37,650 nt of DNA, taken from an uncultured Clostridia bacterium. GTDB lineage: Bacteria; Bacillota; Clostridia; Christensenellales; CAG-917. Both the position numbers and the translations under genes were made by a program. Every line of letters begins with the position of its first letter. Position 1 is the first letter of the stretch. Of this stretch, positions 15,031-24,770 are shown one piece after another. The stretch lies in the NCBI GenBank assembly GCA_947625145.1, contig CANQNC010000013.1, positions 1 to 37,650 on the forward strand. Reading direction: 5' to 3'. The notes beneath the pieces were generated by a model. That model had not been told where the DNA came from. It did not search any database and saw only the letters and a program-made list of their open reading frames with translations.

Positions 15031-18000
15031 TTTTTGTCCTCGACGCGCCTTATCGTGATGATCACTTTGTGCCCGTTGATGTCGCACTCCTTGGTGAAGC
15101 CCTGTCCGCTTTCCACAATGCCGTCGCACAGCACGTCCGCAAGGAATTTTGCGTCGTCGAACACGTCGCGCGCCATGCCGTCTGCGATATAGCTGATGAG
15201 GATATGATCCGTCACCTCGAAGCCCGCTTCCTTGCGCATGTTCTGTATCTTGCTGACCACCTCGCGCTCTATGCCCTCCACGACAAGATCGTCCGTAAGT
15301 TCTGTGTCCAAAACCACGGTCATATCCCCGTCGGATTCGGAGGAAAAGCCCTCTCTGTTGCGAGTGGAGATCAGCAGATCTTCCTCGCTCAGGCGCACCT
15401 CGACGCCGTCTATCTCGCAGATGAACTCGCTTTTGACGTCCTCGTCCGTGCCGCGCTGTTGCCTGTACTCTTCCTTGAGTTCGTCGATTGCCTTGCGCCT
15501 CTTCACCGCCTCGATTATGTCGCGGGGACGCTCGGCGAGCAGGGCTTTGATCTTGCCCAATATCTTTCCGTATTTCGGGCCCAAAGTCCTGAGTTGAGGC
15601 TTCAATTCATAGTCAACAAATTCCTCGCTGTCGTCCGCGACCTCAACGGATTTGACGTTCAACTCGTCCTCGACAAGCGCTTTAAGTTCCTCGTCAAGCT
15701 CGAACCTGCCGTTGTACAAAAGACGGCTGAGCGGCTGTCTGTTTTTGATAGCGGATTTGTTTCTCGCGGCTCTTCCCAAAACGACGAGTTTCAAAACCAC
15801 GTCCATTTGCTTCTCGAGCGCGGGATATATTCTGCTCTCGTCCGCCTTCGGGAAGTCGCACAGATGCACGCTTATGGGCGCGGACGGGCATACGCTCCTC
15901 ACAATGTTTTGATATATGCTTTCCGCAACGAACGGAACATACGGCGCAAGCAAGCGGCAAAGCGTGGAAAGTACGGTGTACAGCGTCATATACGCCGCCT
16001 CTTTGTTGCTGTCCATATCGTTGCCCCAGAAGCGATCGCGGGAGCGGCGGACATACCAATTTGAAAGGATATCCACAAACTCCTCTATCGCGCGCGAGGT
16101 CTCGGTGATCTTGTAATTGTCCAATCCCTCATCCACAGTTTTGATGAGAGTGTTCAACCTAGACAGCACCCACTTGTCCATGACGTTCAGCTTGCACTTG
16201 GCAAGGTCGTGCTCGGTGGGATCGAATTTGTCTATCTCGGCGTACAGCACGTAAAACGCGTAGGTGTTCCACAACGTGCCCATAAACTTCATGGATTCGC
16301 TGACGTTTTCCGAGGAAAATCTCGAGGGCAACCACGGCGCCGAAGCGGTGTAAAAATACCATCTCGTCGCGTCCGCGCCCTGCTTGTCGAGCACGCTCCA
16401 CGGATCCACGACGTTGCCCTTGTGTTTGGACATCTTGACGCCGTCCTTGTCGTTGACGTGCCCCAAAACTATGCAGTTTTTGAACGGAGCCCTGCCGAAA
16501 AGTATGGTGTTGACCGCAAGCAAGGTATAAAACCAACCTCTCGTCTGATCCACCGCCTCCGAGATGAAGTCCGCGGGGAAAACCTTTTCGAACACATCCT
16601 TGTGCTCGAAAGGATAGTGCCACTGCGCAAACGGCATGGATCCGCTGTCAAACCAGCAATCAAGGACTTCGGGAGTGCGGACCATTGTCCCGCCGCATTC
16701 GCATTGCCACTTCACGCCGTCTATATACGGGCGATGAAGCTCGATATCCTTCTCGAGATGCCCGAGCGTCCTTAGCTCCTCTTTCGAGCCTACGACATGC
16801 GTCTTGCCGCACTTGTCGCACACCCAAATAGGAAGCGGAGTGCCCCAATATCTTTCGCGCGATATGCCCCAATCAATGACGTTTTCAAGAAAGTTGCCCA
16901 TTCTGCCCGTTTTGATGGTTTCGGGCATCCAATTGACGGTTTCGTTTGCCGCGAGCAACTTGTCCTTCACGGCGGGAACCTTTATGAACCACGTACTACG
17001 CGCGTAATAGAGCAACGGCGTGTCGCACCTCCAACAGAAAGGATAGCTGTGCGTGAAGCGCAAAGTTTTGAACAGTTTGTTGTCCGCTTTGAGTTTGCGC
17101 AGGATATCCTTGTCGCCGTCCTTGCAGAAAACGCCTTTGAGGTCGTACGCCTCTTCGGTAAACTTGCCTCTTTCGTCCACAAGCTGAACGAAGGGCAGAT
17201 CGTATTTTTTGCCCACTCTGCTGTCGTCCTCGCCGAACGCGGGCGCGATATGCACTATGCCAGAGCCGTCGGTCAGCGTGACGTAGCCGTCGTTTGTGAC
17301 ATAATACGCCTTTGAACTCAGGTTGAGTTTGTAGTCGAACAGCGGTTCATACTCCGCGTACTCGTATTCGCTTCCCTTTTTGACGGAGATCTTTTTGTAT
17401 TCCTTGCCCGCAAAGACGCTCTCGACCAAGGCGTCCGCGAGGATATACGCCTCATCGTCGCACTCTATCTCGGCATAATCCTCTTTGCCGTTCATGCAAA
17501 GCGCCACGTTGGACGGAAGGGTCCACGGCGTGGTCGTCCACGCGAGGAAATACGCGTTTTGCCTGCCCTTGACCTTGAACTTGACAAACGCGGAGGTCTC
17601 CTCGACGTCCCTGTAGCCCTGCGCGACTTCGTGCGAGCTGAGCGCCGTCCCGCAACGCGGACAATACGGCTGTATCTTGTAGCCCTTGTACAAAAGCCCC
17701 TTGTCCGACATCTGCTTGAGCGCCCACCACACCGACTCGATGTAGTTGTCGTCGTAGGTGACGTACGGATTTTCCATATCCGCCCAATAACCTATCCTGT
17801 CCGACATGCGGCGCCATTCGTCAGTGTACTTCCAAACCGACTCCTTGCATTTTTGTATGAAAGGCTCTATGCCGTATTTTTCTATCTCCTGCTTGCCGTC
17901 AATGCCCAGAGACTTTTCCACTTCAAGCTCGACGGGAAGCCCATGAGTGTCCCAGCCCGCCTTCCTCAGCACATGAAAGCCCTTCATAGTTTTGAAGCGA

Positions 18001-18206
18001 GGGATGATATCCTTCATGACTCTTGTCAAAATATGCCCGATATGCGGCTTGCCGTTTGCGGTGGGAGGTCCGTCGTAAAAGCTAAATTCGGGACCGCCCT
18101 CGTTTTTGGCGACGCTCTTTTCAAAGACGTCGTTGCTCTTCCAAAACTCCAGCACTTCCTTTTCTCTTTCAACAAAATCCAGCTTGGTGTCAACAGGTTT
18201 GTACAT
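15027..18206 (-). CDS. ileS: Isoleucyl-tRNA synthetase, long eukaryote-like type
   Basis: Charges tRNA-Ile with isoleucine and edits valine. The class I motifs are HIGH (56-59) and KMSKH (591-595). WDTHGLPVELEVEKSLGI and the CPRCGTALSSHEVAQG region belong to the longer type 2 form. At 1059 residues it is longer than the common bacterial enzyme of about 930 and fits type 2, a class that is generally less sensitive to mupirocin; resistance here is only inferred. The ATG at 18206 follows AGGACGG. The leader is only about 20 nt and contains no T-box, which is unusual for ileS in Bacillota. Confidence 0.96.
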   Translation of the reverse strand: MYKPVDTKLDFVEREKEVLEFWKSNDVFEKSVAKNEGGPEFSFYDGPPTANGKPHIGHILTRVMKDIIPRFKTMKGFHVLRKAGWDTHGLPVELEVEKSLGIDGKQEIEKYGIEPFIQKCKESVWKYTDEWRRMSDRIGYWADMENPYVTYDDNYIESVWWALKQMSDKGLLYKGYKIQPYCPRCGTALSSHEVAQGYRDVEETSAFVKFKVKGRQNAYFLAWTTTPWTLPSNVALCMNGKEDYAEIECDDEAYILADALVESVFAGKEYKKISVKKGSEYEYAEYEPLFDYKLNLSSKAYYVTNDGYVTLTDGSGIVHIAPAFGEDDSRVGKKYDLPFVQLVDERGKFTEEAYDLKGVFCKDGDKDILRKLKADNKLFKTLRFTHSYPFCWRCDTPLLYYARSTWFIKVPAVKDKLLAANETVNWMPETIKTGRMGNFLENVIDWGISRERYWGTPLPIWVCDKCGKTHVVGSKEELRTLGHLEKDIELHRPYIDGVKWQCECGGTMVRTPEVLDCWFDSGSMPFAQWHYPFEHKDVFEKVFPADFISEAVDQTRGWFYTLLAVNTILFGRAPFKNCIVLGHVNDKDGVKMSKHKGNVVDPWSVLDKQGADATRWYFYTASAPWLPSRFSSENVSESMKFMGTLWNTYAFYVLYAEIDKFDPTEHDLAKCKLNVMDKWVLSRLNTLIKTVDEGLDNYKITETSRAIEEFVDILSNWYVRRSRDRFWGNDMDSNKEAAYMTLYTVLSTLCRLLAPYVPFVAESIYQNIVRSVCPSAPISVHLCDFPKADESRIYPALEKQMDVVLKLVVLGRAARNKSAIKNRQPLSRLLYNGRFELDEELKALVEDELNVKSVEVADDSEEFVDYELKPQLRTLGPKYGKILGKIKALLAERPRDIIEAVKRRKAIDELKEEYRQQRGTDEDVKSEFICEIDGVEVRLSEEDLLISTRNREGFSSESDGDMTVVLDTELTDDLVVEGIEREVVSKIQNMRKEAGFEVTDHILISYIADGMARDVFDDAKFLADVLCDGIVESGQGFTKECDINGHKVIITIRRVEDKK

Positions 18207-18235
18207 AATGCCGTCCTATTTGTATTGATTTTACA

Positions 18236-18264
18236 ATTATATCTGTTTGTAAACAAAAAGGCAA
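18236..18264 (-). promoter_or_regulatory. ileS promoter
   Basis: On the minus strand TTGCCT (18264-18259), 17 nt, TATAAT (18241-18236). The spacer contains TGTTT-AC-AAACA, a small dyad that could bind a regulator. There is no room for a T-box leader downstream. Confidence 0.7.
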
Positions 18265-18300
18265 GCGATAAAGACCAACAGCCCAAATGTTTTGAAGAGA

Positions 18301-18330
18301 CAAAAAACAAAGCGCGCCGAACGCGCGCTT
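18301..18330 (-). terminator. Terminator after tRNA-Gly
   Basis: AAGCGCGC (18330-18323 on the minus strand) pairs with GCGCGCTT (18317-18310) around a 5-nt loop, and a T run follows. It separates the tRNA gene from ileS. Confidence 0.85.
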
Positions 18331-18335
18331 CAAAT

Positions 18336-18409
18336 TGGAGCGGGCGATGAGAATCGAACTCACAACAAAAGCTTGGGAAGCTCTCGTTTTACCACTAAAC
18401 TACGCCCGC
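18336..18409 (-). tRNA. tRNA-Gly, anticodon CCC
   Basis: The cloverleaf folds completely. The acceptor stem is GCGGGCG with CGCCCGC, the D stem is GTTT with AAAC, the anticodon stem is AGAGC with GCTTT (one G-U), and the T stem is GTGAG with CTCAT (one G-U). The anticodon loop is TTCCCAA, so positions 34-36 are CCC. The discriminator is U at 18339, and CCA is encoded at 18338-18336. The gene lies upstream of ileS on the same strand with its own terminator. The CCC reader decodes GGG and normally accompanies a UCC isoacceptor elsewhere. Confidence 0.93.
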
Positions 18410-19075
18410 ATTGCCCTAATATATTAAGCCTAAATCTTCGGCGTGTCAACTGTTTTGACGATATCAAAGCCCCGCGGCGGAAAAATTTTTGACAAGCGAA
18501 TCCACCTTTTATTCACTTAATAAAACCATCATATCACACGTTTCGTGTTCTTAAATTTTTCAGTACACGATACGTATACACGACATAAAACACGATATGT
18601 GTATTTTCAAGGCGAAAACATCTAACATAATACACGATACGCAATTAGAAACCGACATTTTTCGGAGATTTGTATTGTTTGACTGACAATTGCAAGCGAC
18701 TTTTCTTCCACCCCGCTTTGCTCGGCTTGTACATACCTTTCTACATATTAAAATTTGCGGCGACTGAAGGTCACCGCAACGGCGTCTTGTTGCCCTATCA
18801 AGTCCGGCGATTTCAAACCGACTGCTTCTTGAAGCTGTTCGGCACGGCGGCGCAACCCGTGCGCATCTCCTACTTCAATTTGCGCTCTAAAGGGCAACAT
18901 ACCCAATCATTCCAAACTTACGTCTCATCGGTTACGACGGCTAACAGCCCGTATAAAGGATTATATACCACATCATTCCAAACTTTTGTATCTTGTTGAT
19001 CGCCCCTTACGCGTGTGGATTGAGAGGAGTAATTATCGTGTGGCGGCAAGCGGATACAGGGCTTCAACTTTATGT
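18410..19075. other. Gene-poor interval with short repeats
   Basis: No convincing gene is seen in about 660 bp. A 109-codon plus-strand frame (18670-18999) and a 50-codon minus-strand frame (18748-18900) lack ribosome sites and recognisable motifs. A perfect 14-nt direct repeat, ATCATTCCAAACTT, occurs at 18906-18919 and 18972-18985, 66 bp apart. The left part carries ACACGA-type repeats, listed separately. The stretch may hold the remains of a lost gene. Confidence 0.5.
18536..18641. repeat. Cluster of ACACGAYAYG-like short repeats
   Basis: Four same-direction copies start at 18565, 18578, 18590 and 18632. The longer form TACACGATACG is identical at 18564-18574 and 18631-18641. A related palindrome, ACACG-TTT-CGTGT, sits at 18536-18548. 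The first three copies are 12-13 bp apart. The pattern resembles an array of binding sites. No adjacent gene explains it. Confidence 0.5.
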
Positions 19076-19103
19076 TTGCATATGCCGCAAAATGTGATAT
19101 ACT
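19076..19103 (+). promoter_or_regulatory. Promoter of the ABC transporter operon
   Basis: TTGCAT (19076-19081), 16 nt, TATACT (19098-19103). The -10 is preceded by TGA, an extended -10 element. An overlapping TATAAT lies at 19103-19108. The GAGG of the first gene follows about 20 nt later. Confidence 0.55.
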
Positions 19104-19130
19104 ATAATAAAATTTGTATTCGAGGTGTCT

Positions 19131-20321
19131 ATGAACGCAATCGAAACCTCACATTTGTCAAAAAACTACGGCGGGAAAGCCGTGCTTGACAATGTAAGCA
19201 TAAGCATACGCGAGGGCGAAGTTTACGGGCTTGTGGGCAGAAACGGCGCAGGCAAGACCACCCTCATAAGATGCATTCTCGGCTTGGCGACTCCATCGGG
19301 CGGGGAAATCAAGATCAACGGCGCGACGTCCGAAAACGCTTTGAACTATGAGCGGCAAAAGATAGGCTCGCTTATCGACAGCCCCGCGCTTGTCATGCAT
19401 CTGAGCGGTTTGGACAACTTGAAAGCGGCGGCGCTCGCTTTCGGACATTACGACGTCGCAAGACTGAAAGAACTCATGCACAAAGTCGGCCTCAACCCCG
19501 AAGAGAGAATGGCGGTGAAAAACTACTCGCTTGGCATGAAACAGCGGCTTGCGATCGCGATCGCGCTCATAGGCGAACCGAGAATTTTGATTTTGGACGA
19601 GCCTGTCAACGGCTTGGACCCTGCGGGCATCTTTGAAGTGCGCGAACTTATACAGCGCCTCAATCACGAGGAAAAGGTGACGATCCTCATATCCTCTCAC
19701 CTTCTGTCCGAACTCGGAAAAGTTGCAAACAGCTACGGCATCATAGAGGGCGGACGCCTCGTCAAAGAGTTGAGAAGCTCGGATCTCGAGGAACTCTGCC
19801 GCCCGTATATCAAAGTGGTCGTCGGAGATTTGAAGGTCGCTTTGAACGTGGTCGTGGAAAATTATCACGCGCACGACTTCGAGATACTCCCCTACAACAC
19901 CCTCGCGCTGTACGATCTGTCAAAGGATATCCCGACGGTGGCGCAAATGTTTGCCAAGGCAAACGTGCCCGTCATCAACATATACAAGTGCGAAGGGGAT
20001 CTTGAATCCACTTTCATCTCCCTGATGGGCGGCCTCGGCAGAAGCGACAGCGGCGAGCAAAGGGACAAAGTGTTCGAGGACCTTGACGTACGCAAACCGA
20101 AGCGCTCGGACGACTCAAAACAAGAGACACACGAAGATACCCGCCCGCTTGAGGAAGAGATAAACGAACCCTCCGAAGCGAATGTCGAGGAGCATGTCGA
20201 AGAGCCAATAGAACAAAATTCAGAAGAGACGGCAGAACAAAATCTTGAAGAACAAGCCGAACAAAATCCTGAAGAAGCCGACGTCGAAAAAGATGCCGAA
20301 GGAGGAAATGATGAAGAATAA
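19131..20321 (+). CDS. ABC transporter ATPase with acidic C-terminal tail
   Basis: Cytoplasmic ATPase of an ABC-2-type exporter of the BcrA/lantibiotic-immunity style. Walker A is GRNGAGKT (36-43), the signature is YSLGMKQR (132-139), Walker B is ILILDEP (152-158) and the H-loop is SSH (188-190). The conserved part ends near residue 310. The remaining 86 or so residues are a Glu/Gln/Asn-rich, strongly acidic tail with repeated EQN-EE blocks. The ATG at 19131 follows GAGG; an in-frame GTG at 19125 overlaps that site. Its 3' end overlaps the permease start. The substrate is unknown. Confidence 0.9.
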   Translation: MNAIETSHLSKNYGGKAVLDNVSISIREGEVYGLVGRNGAGKTTLIRCILGLATPSGGEIKINGATSENALNYERQKIGSLIDSPALVMHLSGLDNLKAAALAFGHYDVARLKELMHKVGLNPEERMAVKNYSLGMKQRLAIAIALIGEPRILILDEPVNGLDPAGIFEVRELIQRLNHEEKVTILISSHLLSELGKVANSYGIIEGGRLVKELRSSDLEELCRPYIKVVVGDLKVALNVVVENYHAHDFEILPYNTLALYDLSKDIPTVAQMFAKANVPVINIYKCEGDLESTFISLMGGLGRSDSGEQRDKVFEDLDVRKPKRSDDSKQETHEDTRPLEEEINEPSEANVEEHVEEPIEQNSEETAEQNLEEQAEQNPEEADVEKDAEGGNDEE

Positions 20322-21237
20322 TTCCATGACAAATTTGCTCTCCTCGGATTTCTTCAAGCTCCGCAAACTGAAAAGCGTTTGGATAGGGCTTGTGATCATG
20401 GTCGTGCTGACCTTCCTCGTCTACGCGATCTTTTGGATAGGTTTGAACGTCGCGGAGCACATAGAGGTGACCGAAGGGGTCTCCACACAAGCTCCAAGCG
20501 GCGAAGCGATCGTAGACGCCCCGAACGTAGGAGAAGTATCCGAACAGACCCCAAGCGAAGAGGAAGGGATTTCCCAAGCGGACAAGGACGGAATAATACT
20601 GTCCATGAGGATGCTTGGCAATCAACTGCTTACGGGCTTTACGGGGATATGCGGATCCGAGCTGTTGATCGCTATAATATGTTGCATCTTCATAGGCGGC
20701 GAATTTGCAAACGGCTCGTTTAGAATACTTATTTCGAGGGGCATGAACAGGGTCCAACTGTACTTTTCCAAATGGATAACAATGGCGACTCTTGTCCTTG
20801 CGTACTCCGTATTCTCGCTGATCGTAAGCGGAATTTTCGCGGCCGTCAAAGGATATTATCCCTCGTTTGGCGGGCATGAATTCGGCATACTCATGCGCGC
20901 GTTCGGATTGCAATTTTTGTGCAATCTCGCGACAATGACAATTGTGATGATGCTCTGTTTCCTCTGCCGCTCGTCGGGTTCTTCCTTGGGCGCGACGATC
21001 GGGGTCTATATCCTGTTCCCCATCATCTTCGGCTCCATAGAAACCGTGATGGGCGTGATGATGGGCAAAAATGTGGATTGGATATCCTTCCTGCCCATGC
21101 AACAATCCTCAATTGCTCAACTCGCGACGCCGCTGTCCACCACCGAGATATGCGCGGTTGTGATAATGCCTATCGTCTATATCGCGCTGTCAATGTTTGT
21201 CGGGCTGTACACGTTCATAAAACGCGACGTAAAATAA
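20311..21237 (+). CDS. ABC-2 type permease
   Basis: Membrane partner of the preceding ATPase. About six hydrophobic segments are visible: one at the N-terminus (SVWIGLVIMVVLTFLVYAIF) and five from about residue 110 onward. Between the first and second lies an acidic, soluble loop of about 50 residues with EVSEQTPSEEEG, predicted to be outside the membrane. AAGGAGG ends 5 nt before the ATG at 20311; another ATG at 20308 would be too close. It overlaps the ATPase gene by 11 nt, so translation is coupled. The length is 308 residues. The substrate is unknown; drug, peptide or lipid export are all possible. Confidence 0.88.
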   Translation: MKNNSMTNLLSSDFFKLRKLKSVWIGLVIMVVLTFLVYAIFWIGLNVAEHIEVTEGVSTQAPSGEAIVDAPNVGEVSEQTPSEEEGISQADKDGIILSMRMLGNQLLTGFTGICGSELLIAIICCIFIGGEFANGSFRILISRGMNRVQLYFSKWITMATLVLAYSVFSLIVSGIFAAVKGYYPSFGGHEFGILMRAFGLQFLCNLATMTIVMMLCFLCRSSGSSLGATIGVYILFPIIFGSIETVMGVMMGKNVDWISFLPMQQSSIAQLATPLSTTEICAVVIMPIVYIALSMFVGLYTFIKRDVK

Positions 21238-21319
21238 AAAAGGATACGCCTTGCAAGCCGCTTTCGACAATATAATCGCGCGGATTTTCCACACTCCCGC
21301 TTTTGGCGCAATTTTTTGA

Positions 21320-21348
21320 TTGCCATTTGCGCAAATCGGTGCTATAAT
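21320..21348 (+). promoter_or_regulatory. SRP RNA promoter
   Basis: TTGCCA (21320-21325), 17 nt, TATAAT (21343-21348). The predicted start site is 7 nt downstream, at about 21355, exactly where the RNA's closing helix begins. Confidence 0.8.
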
Positions 21349-21354
21349 TGTCTC

Positions 21355-21619
21355 ACTGTGCTAGACGGGGAGCTTGCGGTGCCCTGTAAACTGCAATCCG
21401 CAATAGCAGTGTCGATCACCATCCGAGGCTGGATTTATGGATGGCTGCGCAGCGCAAGGAGTGTTGATGGCAAGGTCCCGTGCAATGCTATACTGCGAAC
21501 CGTGTCAGAGCTTGACCGCAGCAGCACTAAACAGGATTGGCGTGTGCCACGGGGAAACTTTGAAGGAGCCACCTACGTTGCTCCCGCTTCGGTAAATTCA
21601 GTCGGAGTTGGCGCACAGT
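21355..21619 (+). ncRNA. ffs: Signal recognition particle RNA, large Alu-containing type
   Basis: RNA core of SRP, which targets membrane and secreted proteins with Ffh. The 5' Alu domain GTGCTAGACGGGGAG, then GGTGCCCTGTAA and CAATCCGC, is the signature of the long form found in Bacillus and Clostridium. The ends ACTGTG and CACAGT pair. The length is about 265 nt, close to the 271 nt of B. subtilis. The Ffh-binding helix reads GTCAGAGC-TTGACC-GCAGCAGC, which aligns base for base with the common GTCAGGTCCGGAAGGAAGCAGC in length, but the GGAA tetraloop is replaced by TGAC. That fits the rarer URRC loop class. It is flanked by a clear promoter and a strong terminator. Confidence 0.92.
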
Positions 21620-21658
21620 AAAATCAAAAAGAGGGCAACCCGCCCTCTTTTTGATTTT
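21620..21658 (+). terminator. Terminator of SRP RNA
   Basis: A perfect 17-bp stem (21620-21636 with 21642-21658) around a 5-nt loop. The GC core is GAGGGC/GCCCTC, and A and T runs flank it on both sides, so it can work in both directions. Confidence 0.95.
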
Positions 21659-21860
21659 GCAAATATTATGATGATAAAATCAGCAAAAATATAAAATGAC
21701 TCAGAACATACAGATGAAGATATAAAAATCTCGAGTTGATAAAGAATAATAAAATTGTTTATAAAAATTTACGAAAACAAAGACATTTGATTGATGAACA
21801 AAAGGAAGCAAACATCCAGAGCATACTTGTTACATAACGTTGAAGATAAATTCTTTTTGC

Positions 21861-21946
21861 AAAGTCAATCGCTCAATAGCGCCGTTTTACGTAAAACCGC
21901 GATATTTGGATGCTCGGCTAGGAAAAGTCAATCGAGCAAATAGCGC
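21861..21946. repeat. Imperfect direct repeats and a palindrome sharing the nested-repeat ends
   Basis: AAAGTCAATCGCTCAATAGCGC (21861-21882, quoted here only by its ends: AAAGTCAATCG and AATAGCGC) recurs with small changes at 21924-21946. Between them GCCGTTTTAC|GTAAAACCGC (21881-21900) is a near-perfect palindrome. Its right half is identical to the outer end of the inverted repeat at 21991, and its left half differs by one base from the opposite end. It looks like two element ends joined head to head. The remainder of 21660-21860 is AT-rich with no gene visible. Confidence 0.5.
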
Positions 21947-21990
21947 GAGTGGAAAGGATACGATGAAACCCAATCATAAGATAGTGAAAG

Positions 21991-23399
<1,409 letters not shown>

Positions 23400-24770
23400 T
23401 CAATCCTTTTTGCCGCAAAGGTCATCAATTATCGCCCTCGCCGCGCGCTTGCCCGCGCCCATTGCGAGGATAACCGTAGCGGCGCCTGTGATCGCGTCGC
23501 CGCCCGCATACACGCGCTTGACCGAGGTCCTGCCCCACTCGTCGGCGACGATCGTGCCCTTTTTTGTGGTTTCAAGCGAAGGCATACTCTGCTTGATGAT
23601 GGGGTTCGGAGTGGTCCCGAGCGCGACGATCACCTCGTCGCAAGCTATGTCGTGCTCGCTCCCCTCCACTTCGACGGGACGCCGCCTGCCGCTTTGATCC
23701 GGCTCGCCGAGCCGCATCTGCACGCAACGCATACCCGTAACTTTGCCCTCTTCGCCCAAAATTTTGACGGGGTTTGTGAGCAGGACAAACTCAACGCCTT
23801 CCTCTTCGGCGTGCTCTATCTCCTCCGCGCGAGCGGGCATTTCCGCTCTGCTGCGTCTGTACACCAACTTGACGTCCGCCCCAAGCCGTCTTGCCGTACG
23901 CGCGCTGTCCATTGCCACGTTGCCTGCGCCCACCACCGCCACGCTTTTGCCGAGCAAAATTGGCGTCACCGCGTCCTCTTTGAACGCTTGCATGAGGTTG
24001 ACGCGCGTGAGGTATTCGTTTGCGGAGTACACGCCGTTCAGGTTTTCCCCCTCTATGCCGAGGAAGGAGGGCAAGCCCGCGCCCGAGCCGATAAACACGG
24101 CGTCGTACTGCTCGAGAAGTTCGTCAATAAAAAGAGTTTTGCCTATCACGACGTTTTTTACAATCTTCACGCCGAGCGCGGCGATTTGGTCTATCTCCTT
24201 TTGCACGAGCGCTTTGGGAAGCCTGAATTCGGGTATGCCGTAAACAAGCACGCCGCCCGCCTTGTGGAGCGCCTCGAAGATGGTCGCCTCTACGCCGCAT
24301 TTTGCAAGATCCGCCGCGCACGATAGGGACGCGGGGCCCGAGCCCACGATCGCGACTTTCAGTCCGCAAGGCTCCGGGCGAGCGCAAGACGTCGCCGTCG
24401 CGTTGTCCGCCGCGAAGCGTTCGAGATTGCCTATCGCGACCGAACCGCCCAACTTTTCCCGCCTTACGCACAGCTTTTCGCACTGATTTTCCTGCGGGCA
24501 TACGCGGCCGCATATTGCGGGCAGATTGTTGTCCCCCTTTATGACCGCCGCCGCGCCGTCTGCGTCGCCCTGCTTCAGTTTTGCGATAAAATCCGGGATA
24601 CGCACGCCCACGGGACAACCGCTCATGCACGGAGCGTTTTTGCAACCCAAACAGCGAGACGCCTCTTCGAGCGCAAGCTGTGGAGTGTAGCCGAGCGCCA
24701 CCTCGTCAAAACAGCGTATCCTCTCCTCTGCCGAGCGAGTTGGCATGGGAACGCGGGAAGCCTTCAACAT
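23400..24770 (-). CDS. NfnB / glutamate-synthase small-subunit-like flavin oxidoreductase
   Basis: Large subunit of an NfnAB-type ferredoxin-dependent transhydrogenase, or of a sulfide dehydrogenase of the same family. The N-terminal iron-sulfur domain has Cys40, 43, 48 and 52 (RCLGCKNAPCMSGCP) and a second group at 87, 91, 97 and 101. The FAD loop is IVGSGPAS (141-148), the nucleotide loop is VVGAGNVAMD near 280, and the FAD-closing motif is VYAGGDAITGAATV near the C-terminus. At 456 residues it fits NfnB. The ATG at 24770 follows AGAGGTGG and overlaps nfnA by 7 nt, which argues for the two-subunit enzyme rather than glutamate synthase; no large GltB subunit is present. Confidence 0.88.
   Translation of the reverse strand: MLKASRVPMPTRSAEERIRCFDEVALGYTPQLALEEASRCLGCKNAPCMSGCPVGVRIPDFIAKLKQGDADGAAAVIKGDNNLPAICGRVCPQENQCEKLCVRREKLGGSVAIGNLERFAADNATATSCARPEPCGLKVAIVGSGPASLSCAADLAKCGVEATIFEALHKAGGVLVYGIPEFRLPKALVQKEIDQIAALGVKIVKNVVIGKTLFIDELLEQYDAVFIGSGAGLPSFLGIEGENLNGVYSANEYLTRVNLMQAFKEDAVTPILLGKSVAVVGAGNVAMDSARTARRLGADVKLVYRRSRAEMPARAEEIEHAEEEGVEFVLLTNPVKILGEEGKVTGMRCVQMRLGEPDQSGRRRPVEVEGSEHDIACDEVIVALGTTPNPIIKQSMPSLETTKKGTIVADEWGRTSVKRVYAGGDAITGAATVILAMGAGKRAARAIIDDLCGKKD

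Noticed and set aside
18207..18335. T-box riboswitch upstream of ileS
   Set aside because: No T-box core sequence, and the promoter lies only about 30 nt before the ATG.
18748..18900. 50-codon minus-strand frame starting MLPFRAQIEVGDAHG
   Set aside because: It reads like a protein, but I see no ribosome site or known family; too short to support.
18670..18999. 109-codon plus-strand frame
   Set aside because: No ribosome site, no recognisable domain and mixed composition; kept only as a possible remnant.
21355..21619. 6S RNA or tmRNA
   Set aside because: The Alu-domain sequence, the AGCAGC internal loop and the length identify SRP RNA instead.
23400..24770. Glutamate synthase small subunit GltD
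   Set aside because: Motifs alone would allow it, but the overlapping NfnA-type partner and absence of a large GltB subunit favour NfnB.
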